Positions 16,856-24,747 of a stretch of 64,000 nt of DNA are shown here, piece by piece. Source of the stretch: Photobacterium lipolyticum (GTDB lineage Bacteria > Pseudomonadota > Gammaproteobacteria > Enterobacterales > Vibrionaceae); the NCBI RefSeq assembly GCF_003026475.1, contig NZ_PYMC01000006.1, positions 175,052-239,051 on the forward strand. The letters are read 5' to 3'. The notes beneath the pieces were generated by a model that did not search any database, was not told the origin of the DNA, and worked only from the letters and a program-made list of their open reading frames with translations. Each line of letters opens with the position of its first letter. Positions within the stretch are counted from its first letter, which is position 1. Position numbers and translations under genes: made by a program.

Positions 16856-18487
16856 ATGAGCAATTGTCCAAAGGATATGACCCTTCCACCGGATCTCACT
16901 CTCAAAAAGGGATCGGGACCAGTCAGAACAAAATTTCCAATCTATTCTAACTCCCTGCCGCCCTGTAACCATGCTTGCCCTACCGGCAGTAATATTCAGG
17001 AATGGCTGTCGTTAGCGCAGGAAGAGCAATACGAAGAAGCGTTTCAGGCTTTGATCAAAAACAACCCTATGCCGGCGATCCATGGCCGCGTCTGTTATCA
17101 TCCGTGTGAATCTGCCTGTAACCGTGCCGATGTTGATCAGGCTGTCAGCATTCATGCGGTTGAGCGTTTTCTGGGCGATCAGGCGATAGAAAAAGGCTGG
17201 CAAGTGCGTGTTGATGCGCAACCGACCGGCAAGCGGATATTGATTATCGGGGCCGGTCCGAGTGGCTTAGCAACGGCGTATCACCTGAAACGTAAAGGGC
17301 ACGATGTCGAGATCCGCGATGCTGCGCCGATGGCTGGCGGCATGATGCATTTCGGTATTCCCGCCTACCGCTTACCCCGCGATATTCTGGAAAGTGAAAT
17401 CGCCCGTATTGAAGCAATGGGCATCAAAATTGTACTCAACCATACCGTTGAGGATCTGTTGGCAGAAAAAGTGAGAGGGCAGTTTGACGCCGTCTTTCTC
17501 GCCATAGGGGCGCATGTCGGGCGGGGGCTGGATATTCCGAACGATGATCCCGGCAAAGTGAACGATGCCGTCTCTTATTTGCGAGCAACAGAAATGAATA
17601 CTGCGCCAGTATTGGGTAAACGTGTTGCCGTGTATGGTGGTGGTAATACCGCGATGGATGCCGCTCGAACGGCCAGGCGTCAGGGGGCCGATGTGATGGT
17701 GATTTACCGTCGCGACCGTGCTCACATGCCAGCCCATGACTTTGAATGCGTTGAAGCGATGGAAGAAGGGGTGGTATTCCACTGGCAGCGCACGATTAAC
17801 CAAATTGATGGTACGACCTTTACCCTTGAGAAAATGGCAATAGACGATAACGGCCGTCCGCAGCCAACGGGTGAGTTTGAAACCGTCGAGGCAGACTCCC
17901 TGATCCTGGCTCTAGGTCAGAATATCGATACTAAACTAACCAAGTCGATTCCGGGCGTTGAGCACAAAAAAGACGGAACCGTTATCGTTAATGAACAGAT
18001 GATGACCGGCTATCACGGGCTATTTGCCGGTGGTGATATGGTGCCAAGTGATCGCACGGTTACAATCGCCGTCGGTCACGGTAAGAAAGCCGCCGCGCAC
18101 ATTGATGCTTTTCTGAATAAACGTATCTTCAGCAAAATTTCCAAACAACCGCTGATCCGCTACGACAAGTTGCACCTCTGGTACAAAACCGATGCAGACA
18201 AGAGCGAGCAGCCGGCGATTCCTGTCGTACAACGTGCGACGTCGTTTGACGAAGTCTTTGGTGGTTTAACTGAACAAGAAGCGCTGTTTGAAGCCCGGCG
18301 TTGTTACTCCTGTGGTAACTGTTTTGAATGTGATGGCTGTTTTGGTGCCTGTCCGCAGGGTGCAATCACCCGCTTAGGAAAAGGTAAGGGATACAAGGTT
18401 GATTACGATAAGTGCACCGGCTGTGAAGCTTGTTATTTGCAGTGCCCTTGTCATGCCATCGAAATGGTAGCCGCTGAAACGGACTAG
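16856..18487 (+). CDS. GltD-like NAD(P)H oxidoreductase with C-terminal [4Fe-4S] ferredoxin domain
   Basis: 543-aa flavoprotein, glutamate-synthase small-subunit family. The N-terminal iron-sulfur region has CNHACPTG and CYHPCESACNR; the FAD site is ILIIGAGPSGLATAYHLKR (about residues 127-145); the NAD(P) site is VAVYGGGNTAMDAARTARR; a C-terminal region holds CYSCGNCFECDGCFGACP and CTGCEACYLQCPC, for about two [4Fe-4S] clusters. Only 9 bp before nifJ, so co-translated. Inferred role: passing electrons between NAD(P)H and the low-potential carrier of the pyruvate oxidoreductase. It is not a true GltD, since no gltB is present. Confidence 0.85.
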   Translation: MSNCPKDMTLPPDLTLKKGSGPVRTKFPIYSNSLPPCNHACPTGSNIQEWLSLAQEEQYEEAFQALIKNNPMPAIHGRVCYHPCESACNRADVDQAVSIHAVERFLGDQAIEKGWQVRVDAQPTGKRILIIGAGPSGLATAYHLKRKGHDVEIRDAAPMAGGMMHFGIPAYRLPRDILESEIARIEAMGIKIVLNHTVEDLLAEKVRGQFDAVFLAIGAHVGRGLDIPNDDPGKVNDAVSYLRATEMNTAPVLGKRVAVYGGGNTAMDAARTARRQGADVMVIYRRDRAHMPAHDFECVEAMEEGVVFHWQRTINQIDGTTFTLEKMAIDDNGRPQPTGEFETVEADSLILALGQNIDTKLTKSIPGVEHKKDGTVIVNEQMMTGYHGLFAGGDMVPSDRTVTIAVGHGKKAAAHIDAFLNKRIFSKISKQPLIRYDKLHLWYKTDADKSEQPAIPVVQRATSFDEVFGGLTEQEALFEARRCYSCGNCFECDGCFGACPQGAITRLGKGKGYKVDYDKCTGCEACYLQCPCHAIEMVAAETD

Positions 18488-18496
18488 GAGCAGATC

Positions 18497-21400
18497 ATGA
18501 CAGATAAAACGATTCATTCGTCGGAAGCAGTTCTTGCATCGAAGCCAGTCATGCACACCTGTGACGGTAACGAAGCCGCGGCGCACATTGCATACCGCGT
18601 CAGTGAAGTGTGTGCGATATATCCAATTACACCTTCTTCAACCATGGCCGAATTTGCGGATCAGTGGGCGGCAGAAGACAAACGAAATATTTGGGGCAAT
18701 ATCCCGCTGATCGCGGAAATGCAAAGTGAAGGCGGCGCCGCAGGTACCGTTCATGGCTCGCTGCAAAGTGGCGCACTGACAACAACATTTACTGCCTCGC
18801 AAGGCTTGATGTTGATGCTGCCCAACATGTACAAAATTGCTGGCGAGCTGACATCCGCGGTATTCCACGTCGCCGCGCGATCACTAGCGGCTCAGGGGCT
18901 CTCTATCTTTGGTGATCATCAGGATATTATGGCTGCACGCGGTACTGGCTTTGCGTTACTCGCCGCTTCCTCGGTGCAGGAGGCGCACGATATGGCGCTG
19001 GTGGCCCATGCCGCAACACTCGATGCACGTATTCCGTTTATTCACTTCTTTGATGGTTTCAGAACCTCCCATGAAGTGAACAAAATCAGTTTGATTTCTG
19101 ATGCCCATATCCGGGAGATGATTTCAGACGAACTGGTACGTGCGCACCGTGACCGTGGCCTTAGTCCCGATACGCCGTTCATTCGTGGCACGGCGCAAAA
19201 CCCGGATGTATATTTTCAGGGCCGCGAAACGGTTAATCCGTTTTATGCCAGTACCCCGGACATTGTTCAGGGCTGCATGGATAAACTGGGCAAGCTAACG
19301 GGTCGCCATTATAAGCTGATTGAGTTCCACGGTGCGCCAGATGCCGAGCGGGTAGTGATTGCAATGGGATCGGGTGTCGAAACCATCAAAGAGACCGTCG
19401 AATATTTAGTTGCACAGGGCGAGAAAGTCGGTGTGCTGCAAGTGCGGTTGTACCGGCCTCTTTCGGCAGAGCATCTGCTGGCGGCACTGCCAAAGGCAAC
19501 GAAAAAACTGGCGATATTAGATCGCACCAAAGAGCCGGGTGCCAATGCCGATCCGCTCTATCAGGATGTGCTGACCGCATTGATGGATTCTTATAATAGC
19601 GACAGGCCGGATCGCCTTGCGCAGATGCCACGCCTAGTGGCTGGTCGTTACGGATTGTCGAGCAAAGAGTTTACGCCAGCAATGGTCAAGGCCGTCTTTG
19701 ATAATCTCGCGAAAGAACAGCCTAAGCACCATTTCACCGTCGGTATTATTGATGATGTGATGAACTCGCATCTCGCTTACGATGCTGATTTTGATATTGA
19801 ATCTGCCGAAGTGGTGCGCGCCATGTTCTATGGCCTGGGGGCTGACGGTACGGTAGGTGCGAATAAGAATACCATCAAGATCATCGGGGATGATCCTGAC
19901 TACTTTGCCCAGGGCTACTTTGTCTACGATTCAAAAAAATCGGGTTCGCAGACCGAATCGCACCTGCGTTTCGGCCATCATCCTATCAACAGCCCGTATC
20001 TGATCCAGTCCGCTAACTTCATTGCCTGTCACCAGTCGACCTTTGTTGAAAATACCGACATGCTGGCGAAAGCGGCGGATAACGCGACATTCTTGCTAAA
20101 TACGACTGAACCTGCGGATAAGGTCTGGGACAGCCTGCCTGCAAGAATGCAGCAGCAGCTGATTGACCACAGTATGACTCTGTATGTGATTGACGCCTAT
20201 AAAGTGGCGCGTGATACCGGCATGGGCAATCGCATTAACACTATAATGCAGACGTGCTTCTTTGCCCTTTCCGGGGTGTTAGAAAAAGACGTTGCCATTG
20301 CTAAAATCAAAACAGCGATAGAGAAAACGTATGCCCGTAAAGGCCCCGAAGTGGTGAAGAAAAACTTTGCCGCGGTTGACCATACCCTGTCTCACCTTTA
20401 TCAGGTGGAGGTACAAGATAAGGTCACGGCGACGGGGGTGTCAAAACCAACGGTTTCCGAGCTCGCGCCGAAGTTTGTCCAGGAAGTTACTGCGGCGATG
20501 ATGGGGGGCAAGGGCGATCTTATTCCTGTCTCGATGCTGCCGGTCGACGGCACCTATCCGTCAGGCACGACGCAGTGGGAAAAACGCAATATTGCCCAGA
20601 AAATTCCAGTCTGGGAGCAAGATGAGTGTATCCAGTGTGGTAACTGTAGCATTGTCTGTCCTCATGCGGCGATTCGGGCCAAGTTCTACGACAAGTCGAA
20701 ATTGGATGATGCACCACAAGGGTTCAAATCTGCGGGCATTACCGCCCGAGGCTTCCCGGATACTCGCTACACATTACAGGTTTACGCCGAAGATTGTACC
20801 GGTTGCAGCTTGTGTGTCGATGCCTGCCCGATGGTCGTGCAAGAAGCGACAGAAACGTTGCCCGAGCGCAAAGCGATCAATATGGAGCTGAAAGCACCTT
20901 ATCTGGAGCAAGAGAAGCAGAACCTGACCTTCTTTGAGACACTGGCCTACAACGAACGTGCCCGTATCGATTTCTCGAATGTCCGTGGGGCGCAGTTCCT
21001 GCAGCCACTGTTTGAGTTCTCTGGCGCATGCGCAGGGTGCGGTGAAACCCCTTACCTGAAACTGATGTCACAGCTATTTGGCGATCGGATGATGGTGGCC
21101 AATGCTACGGGTTGTTCGTCAATTTATGGCGGTAACTTACCGACCACACCATGGTCGAAAAATGCCGAAGGGCGGGGGCCTGCCTGGGCGAACTCATTGT
21201 TCGAAGATAATGCCGAGTTCGGTTTTGGTTTCCGTCTGGCGGCAGTGAAGCAACATGAAATGGCGAAGCAGTTAGTGGTGGAAAACCGCGATCGGCTCGA
21301 TCCGTTATTGGTTGATCAACTGCTGAATGCTGATCAAAATACCGAAACGGAAATTCAGGCACAGATCAAGCGGGTTAATAGTCTTAAAACAGAGCTTAAA

Positions 21401-22141
21401 GCATTCGGGACAGAATCCGCCTTGAATCTGATATCTGTTGCCGATCAGCTGATCCGCCGCTCAATCTGGATTGTTGGTGGTGACGGCTGGGCGTACGATA
21501 TTGGTTCAAGCGGCTTGGATCATGTGTTGGCCAGTGGTGCCGATGTTAACGTGCTGGTGATGGATACCGAAGTGTATTCCAATACTGGCGGTCAGATGTC
21601 GAAGTCGACCCCGTTAGGCGCAGTAGCGAAATTCGCTTCAGCGGGTAAAAAAGCGATTAAGAAAGACGTAGCGATGCAGGCCATTTCTTACAATAACGTC
21701 TATGTTGCTCGTGTCGCGCTGGGGGCTGATCCGCAACAGGTGCTATTAGCGATGCGGGAAGCTGAGGCATATCGCGGACCATCAATCATTATTGCCTACA
21801 GCCACTGTATTGCTCACGGCATTAATATGGAAGATGGCCTGCACCAGCAGCAGCTTGCGGTTAAATCCGGTCACTGGCCATTATTCCGCTATAACCCGGC
21901 ACTGCGTGATGTGGGTGAGAATCCGTTCTCGCTCGATACGTTACGTCCGACGATCCCGCTGGAAGCGTATCGTTACAACGAAGGGCGCTATCAGAGCTTA
22001 CGCCGTAGTCACCCTGAACTTGCCGCCGATATTACCGCTCAGGCGCAGACCGTGGCCGAACGTAAATGGCGCTTATATGAAGAGTTAGCCACCCGTCCAC
22101 AAGGCGCCATTGCGCCACATGTTGAGTTGGAGGGTAAATAG
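18497..22141 (+). CDS. nifJ: Pyruvate:ferredoxin (flavodoxin) oxidoreductase
   Basis: 1214-aa single-chain enzyme converting pyruvate, CoA and oxidised ferredoxin/flavodoxin to acetyl-CoA, CO2 and reduced carrier; cytoplasmic and oxygen-sensitive. Domains in order: pyrimidine-binding (YPITPSSTMAEFADQW), CoA-binding core, EKR region, a two-[4Fe-4S] insert (CIQCGNCSIVCPHA and CTGCSLCVDACPM at about 700-780), then the TPP domain with CAGCGETPYLKL, ANATGCSSIYGG and MDTEVYSNTGGQMSKSTP. Length is typical. Preceded by AGGAG. In this neighbourhood it would consume pyruvate from YgeX. Its own strong terminator follows at 22249. Confidence 0.96.
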   Translation: MTDKTIHSSEAVLASKPVMHTCDGNEAAAHIAYRVSEVCAIYPITPSSTMAEFADQWAAEDKRNIWGNIPLIAEMQSEGGAAGTVHGSLQSGALTTTFTASQGLMLMLPNMYKIAGELTSAVFHVAARSLAAQGLSIFGDHQDIMAARGTGFALLAASSVQEAHDMALVAHAATLDARIPFIHFFDGFRTSHEVNKISLISDAHIREMISDELVRAHRDRGLSPDTPFIRGTAQNPDVYFQGRETVNPFYASTPDIVQGCMDKLGKLTGRHYKLIEFHGAPDAERVVIAMGSGVETIKETVEYLVAQGEKVGVLQVRLYRPLSAEHLLAALPKATKKLAILDRTKEPGANADPLYQDVLTALMDSYNSDRPDRLAQMPRLVAGRYGLSSKEFTPAMVKAVFDNLAKEQPKHHFTVGIIDDVMNSHLAYDADFDIESAEVVRAMFYGLGADGTVGANKNTIKIIGDDPDYFAQGYFVYDSKKSGSQTESHLRFGHHPINSPYLIQSANFIACHQSTFVENTDMLAKAADNATFLLNTTEPADKVWDSLPARMQQQLIDHSMTLYVIDAYKVARDTGMGNRINTIMQTCFFALSGVLEKDVAIAKIKTAIEKTYARKGPEVVKKNFAAVDHTLSHLYQVEVQDKVTATGVSKPTVSELAPKFVQEVTAAMMGGKGDLIPVSMLPVDGTYPSGTTQWEKRNIAQKIPVWEQDECIQCGNCSIVCPHAAIRAKFYDKSKLDDAPQGFKSAGITARGFPDTRYTLQVYAEDCTGCSLCVDACPMVVQEATETLPERKAINMELKAPYLEQEKQNLTFFETLAYNERARIDFSNVRGAQFLQPLFEFSGACAGCGETPYLKLMSQLFGDRMMVANATGCSSIYGGNLPTTPWSKNAEGRGPAWANSLFEDNAEFGFGFRLAAVKQHEMAKQLVVENRDRLDPLLVDQLLNADQNTETEIQAQIKRVNSLKTELKAFGTESALNLISVADQLIRRSIWIVGGDGWAYDIGSSGLDHVLASGADVNVLVMDTEVYSNTGGQMSKSTPLGAVAKFASAGKKAIKKDVAMQAISYNNVYVARVALGADPQQVLLAMREAEAYRGPSIIIAYSHCIAHGINMEDGLHQQQLAVKSGHWPLFRYNPALRDVGENPFSLDTLRPTIPLEAYRYNEGRYQSLRRSHPELAADITAQAQTVAERKWRLYEELATRPQGAIAPHVELEGK

Positions 22142-22248
22142 TTAGTTACAACCCAAAGGCCTGCTTGTCTTTCAACATCATTGCTGCTGGAGACTGCTTC
22201 CAGCTAACAAGACGGAAGATAAACAGGCCTAATCTCATCGAAATGAAT

Positions 22249-22284
22249 AAAAGTGCCTGACATCTTGTGACAGGCACTTTTACT
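22249..22284 (+). terminator. Intrinsic terminator after nifJ
   Basis: AAAAGTGCCTG / CAGGCACTTTT with an 11-nt loop: perfect 11-bp stem with A/T flanks. Within the 314-bp gap 22142-22455 there is also an AGGCCTG (22158) / CAGGCCT (22223) long-range pair, and no gene. Confidence 0.85.
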
Positions 22285-22455
22285 TCACATTTTTAATGTC
22301 TCAAAAAGCATACAATTACTCGCCATATCCTGATACCAACTGATTTATTAAGTATCACGGGATAACCAATCAGCCCTCGCATAAAACCGCATGCCGTTTC
22401 TGATAGATGACATTGGAGGACTGATAATTATTTGTTTTTATAGTGGAGGGATACC

Positions 22456-24171
22456 ATGACAACAGGAAAATACCTAAGGTGGAAAGATGAAGAAGGCAAT
22501 GAATTCCGACCTGTTTCATTAACCGGTACCGAGTTGCTCAACGATCGTACCCTGAACAAAAGTACTGCCTTTAGTTATGAAGAACGTGAAGCATTTCAGT
22601 TGAGCGGCTTGCTTCCACCAAGGGTACAAACCTTCGATGATCAATTAAACCGTGTATATGATGGCTTCAGAAACGCCTCAACAGATATTGAAAAATACCT
22701 TTTCTTGCGTGCTCTTCAAGATAGAAACGAAACCTTATTCTATGCGTTGTTATCCCGTCATGTAGAAGAAATGACACCGATTATCTACACCCCAACCGTC
22801 GGTAAGGCATGCCAGGAATTTAGCCACCGTTACCAAAAAGCGCGTGGTCTGTACATTACCGAAGATAGTGTTGACGAAATGGGAGAGATGGCTCGTCACT
22901 TTATCGGCAAAGACATCAAAATTATCGTTGTTACCGACAGCCAGGGCATTCTTGGTTTAGGTGACCAGGGTGTCGGCGGAATGGGGATCCCAATTGGTAA
23001 ACTTTCCCTTTATACCTTGGGGGCAGGTATTCATCCGGCACATTGCCTGCCAATAGCATTGGACGTTGGTACCGACAACCAGGATTTGCTTGATGATCCT
23101 ATGTATCTAGGTATGCCTCGTAAACGCATGCGCGGCGAAGAATATAAGGCTTTCATCCGTAAGTTTGTGAAGCAGGTGAAGCGCCACTTCCCGAAAGCGG
23201 TATTGCAGTGGGAAGATTTCAGCAAATCCAATGCATTCGATAACCTGAGTGATTACGAAGATGATTTGCCGTCATTTAACGATGATATTCAAGGCACAGG
23301 CTCCGTTGTGCTGGCGGGTATACTTGGTGCAGTGAAAATTAAAAACGAAAAATTGGCCGATCAAACCTATGTGGTTTACGGGGCTGGTGCTGGTGGAGTA
23401 GGGGTCGCCGATCAGATTTACGCGGGCCTACTCAAAGAAGGTTGCTCGCATGTTGCGGCCCGGGAAAAAATCTTTGTACTCGATTCGCAAGGATTAGTGT
23501 TTGATGATCGGGATGGTCTGGATGAATACAAGAAACGCTATGCCAAACCTCGCGCACTGGCTGAAGGCTGGCACACTGAAGTACTCGGCAAGGTTTCTCT
23601 GACCGAGCTTATCAACAACCATCCGGTAACGGTGCTATTGGGAACCAGTGGTATTGGCGGCGCATTTAAAGAAGAACACGTTCAAAAGATGCTGGAATAC
23701 ACCGCTCGACCAATGATATTCCCGCTATCGAACCCCACAGCTAACTGTGAAGCGATACCAGAAGATATTTACAAATGGAGTGATGGTCAGGCTATCGTCG
23801 CCACCGGCAGCCCATTTGATAACGTGAACTACAACGGCCATGAGTACCGGATCGGCCAGGGTAATAACGTCTTTATCTTCCCTGGTGTGGGCTTGGCATC
23901 CATTGTCTCGCAAACCCAGAAAGTCACCCTCGAGATGTTCACCATGGCCTCCTACGCCTTGGCTGAGTGTGTTTCAGATGAAGATCTCGCCGCAGGATGT
24001 GTATACCCGAGGATCAGTAAACTGAAGGAAGTCTCTGTTGTGGTGGCAACCAGTATTCTTGAAAATATGCAAGCCACTGAACCAAATAGCCTGCTTCGGG
24101 GCAAAGATATTCAACAAGAGCTTGCCCAACAAATGTGGGAACCTGTTTACCTGCCTTATAGAAGGGTCTAG
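22456..24171 (+). CDS. maeA: NAD-dependent malic enzyme
   Basis: Oxidatively decarboxylates malate to pyruvate with NAD reduction; cytoplasmic. 571 aa, near the E. coli MaeA length. Key motifs are RDRNETLFYAL-like DRNETLFYALL, TPIIYTPTVGKACQEF, IVVTDSQGILGLGDQGVGGMGI, the metal site FNDDIQGTGSVVLAG and the NAD loop VVYGAGAGGVGVADQI; the late motif FPLSNPTANCEA is intact. The start follows GGAGG. Single-gene unit with its own terminator. Metabolically it adds another pyruvate source next to nifJ. Confidence 0.96.
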   Translation: MTTGKYLRWKDEEGNEFRPVSLTGTELLNDRTLNKSTAFSYEEREAFQLSGLLPPRVQTFDDQLNRVYDGFRNASTDIEKYLFLRALQDRNETLFYALLSRHVEEMTPIIYTPTVGKACQEFSHRYQKARGLYITEDSVDEMGEMARHFIGKDIKIIVVTDSQGILGLGDQGVGGMGIPIGKLSLYTLGAGIHPAHCLPIALDVGTDNQDLLDDPMYLGMPRKRMRGEEYKAFIRKFVKQVKRHFPKAVLQWEDFSKSNAFDNLSDYEDDLPSFNDDIQGTGSVVLAGILGAVKIKNEKLADQTYVVYGAGAGGVGVADQIYAGLLKEGCSHVAAREKIFVLDSQGLVFDDRDGLDEYKKRYAKPRALAEGWHTEVLGKVSLTELINNHPVTVLLGTSGIGGAFKEEHVQKMLEYTARPMIFPLSNPTANCEAIPEDIYKWSDGQAIVATGSPFDNVNYNGHEYRIGQGNNVFIFPGVGLASIVSQTQKVTLEMFTMASYALAECVSDEDLAAGCVYPRISKLKEVSVVVATSILENMQATEPNSLLRGKDIQQELAQQMWEPVYLPYRRV

Positions 24172-24192
24172 AGATCTTTAATGGAATAAATT

Positions 24193-24218
24193 AAGCCCAG
24201 TGAAAGCTGGGTTTTTTA
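24193..24218 (+). terminator. Intrinsic terminator after maeA
   Basis: CCCAG/CTGGG stem extended by A-T pairs, followed by TTTTTTATT. Confidence 0.85.
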
Positions 24219-24244
24219 TTGGTCCGGCACTACCGTATCACCCA

Positions 24245-24412
24245 TTAGTGTTTTTTTGTTACGCCCTGATAAGCGGATTTAAACATCAGGTTAAAGCCAT
24301 CTTGTGATATTTCTCTTGGAGTGATATCTGCGGCTTTAAGTCGGCGGTAGCATTCATGTAAAGCGGCAAGTACGACTTCTTGTTCTTTTGGGCTCAGTTT
24401 TTGGGTGTTCAT
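24245..24412 (-). CDS. Small conserved-looking protein, 55 aa
   Basis: Unrecognised small gene. The frame runs from ATG 24412 to TAA 24245 with GAGAGGG about 8 bases upstream of the start. The product starts MNTQKLSPKEQEVVLAALHE, then CYRRLKAADITPREI and SQDGFNLMFKSAYQG, and ends VTKKH. It is hydrophilic, mostly helical by eye, with an amphipathic first helix and one Cys. The composition looks protein-like rather than random. It sits between the maeA terminator and a relic of repeat family B that forms its upstream region. Function unknown. Confidence 0.6.
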   Translation of the reverse strand: MNTQKLSPKEQEVVLAALHECYRRLKAADITPREISQDGFNLMFKSAYQGVTKKH

Positions 24413-24426
24413 TTCGTTTCCCTCTC

Positions 24427-24492
24427 ATTTCGCTCGAATTGAGTTCCCAGAGGAAGCTCTGAATCTCTTATATTGAAGTTGCTAGAATATAC
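24427..24492. repeat. Repeat family B, right-end relic
   Basis: Shares CGAATTGAGTTCCCAGAGGA and CTCTGAATCTC with the right end of the full element at 52558-52822. The terminal part has decayed. Remainder of 24493-24747 is AT-rich promoter region of the P-type ATPase with no gene. Confidence 0.7.
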
Positions 24493-24747
24493 CTATAAAC
24501 AATAAACCAGCGATCTTGAATTGAATCTGAACAAACATTGATCATCGGCTAGGAATATAAATTAACTGGTTTTTAAGCTGCATATACCCCACTTTATATA
24601 TTTTTCAGTCTATCCTTATCAGTATTAAACCTGACACGAATCTATTTTAATCGGACTATTCAGCTGGGTGATAAGTTGTTTATTCGAAAGTGCGGGAATA
24701 AGGACGTTACAACTGGTTGGGTTATTATTTATAGCGGGAATTAGCAC

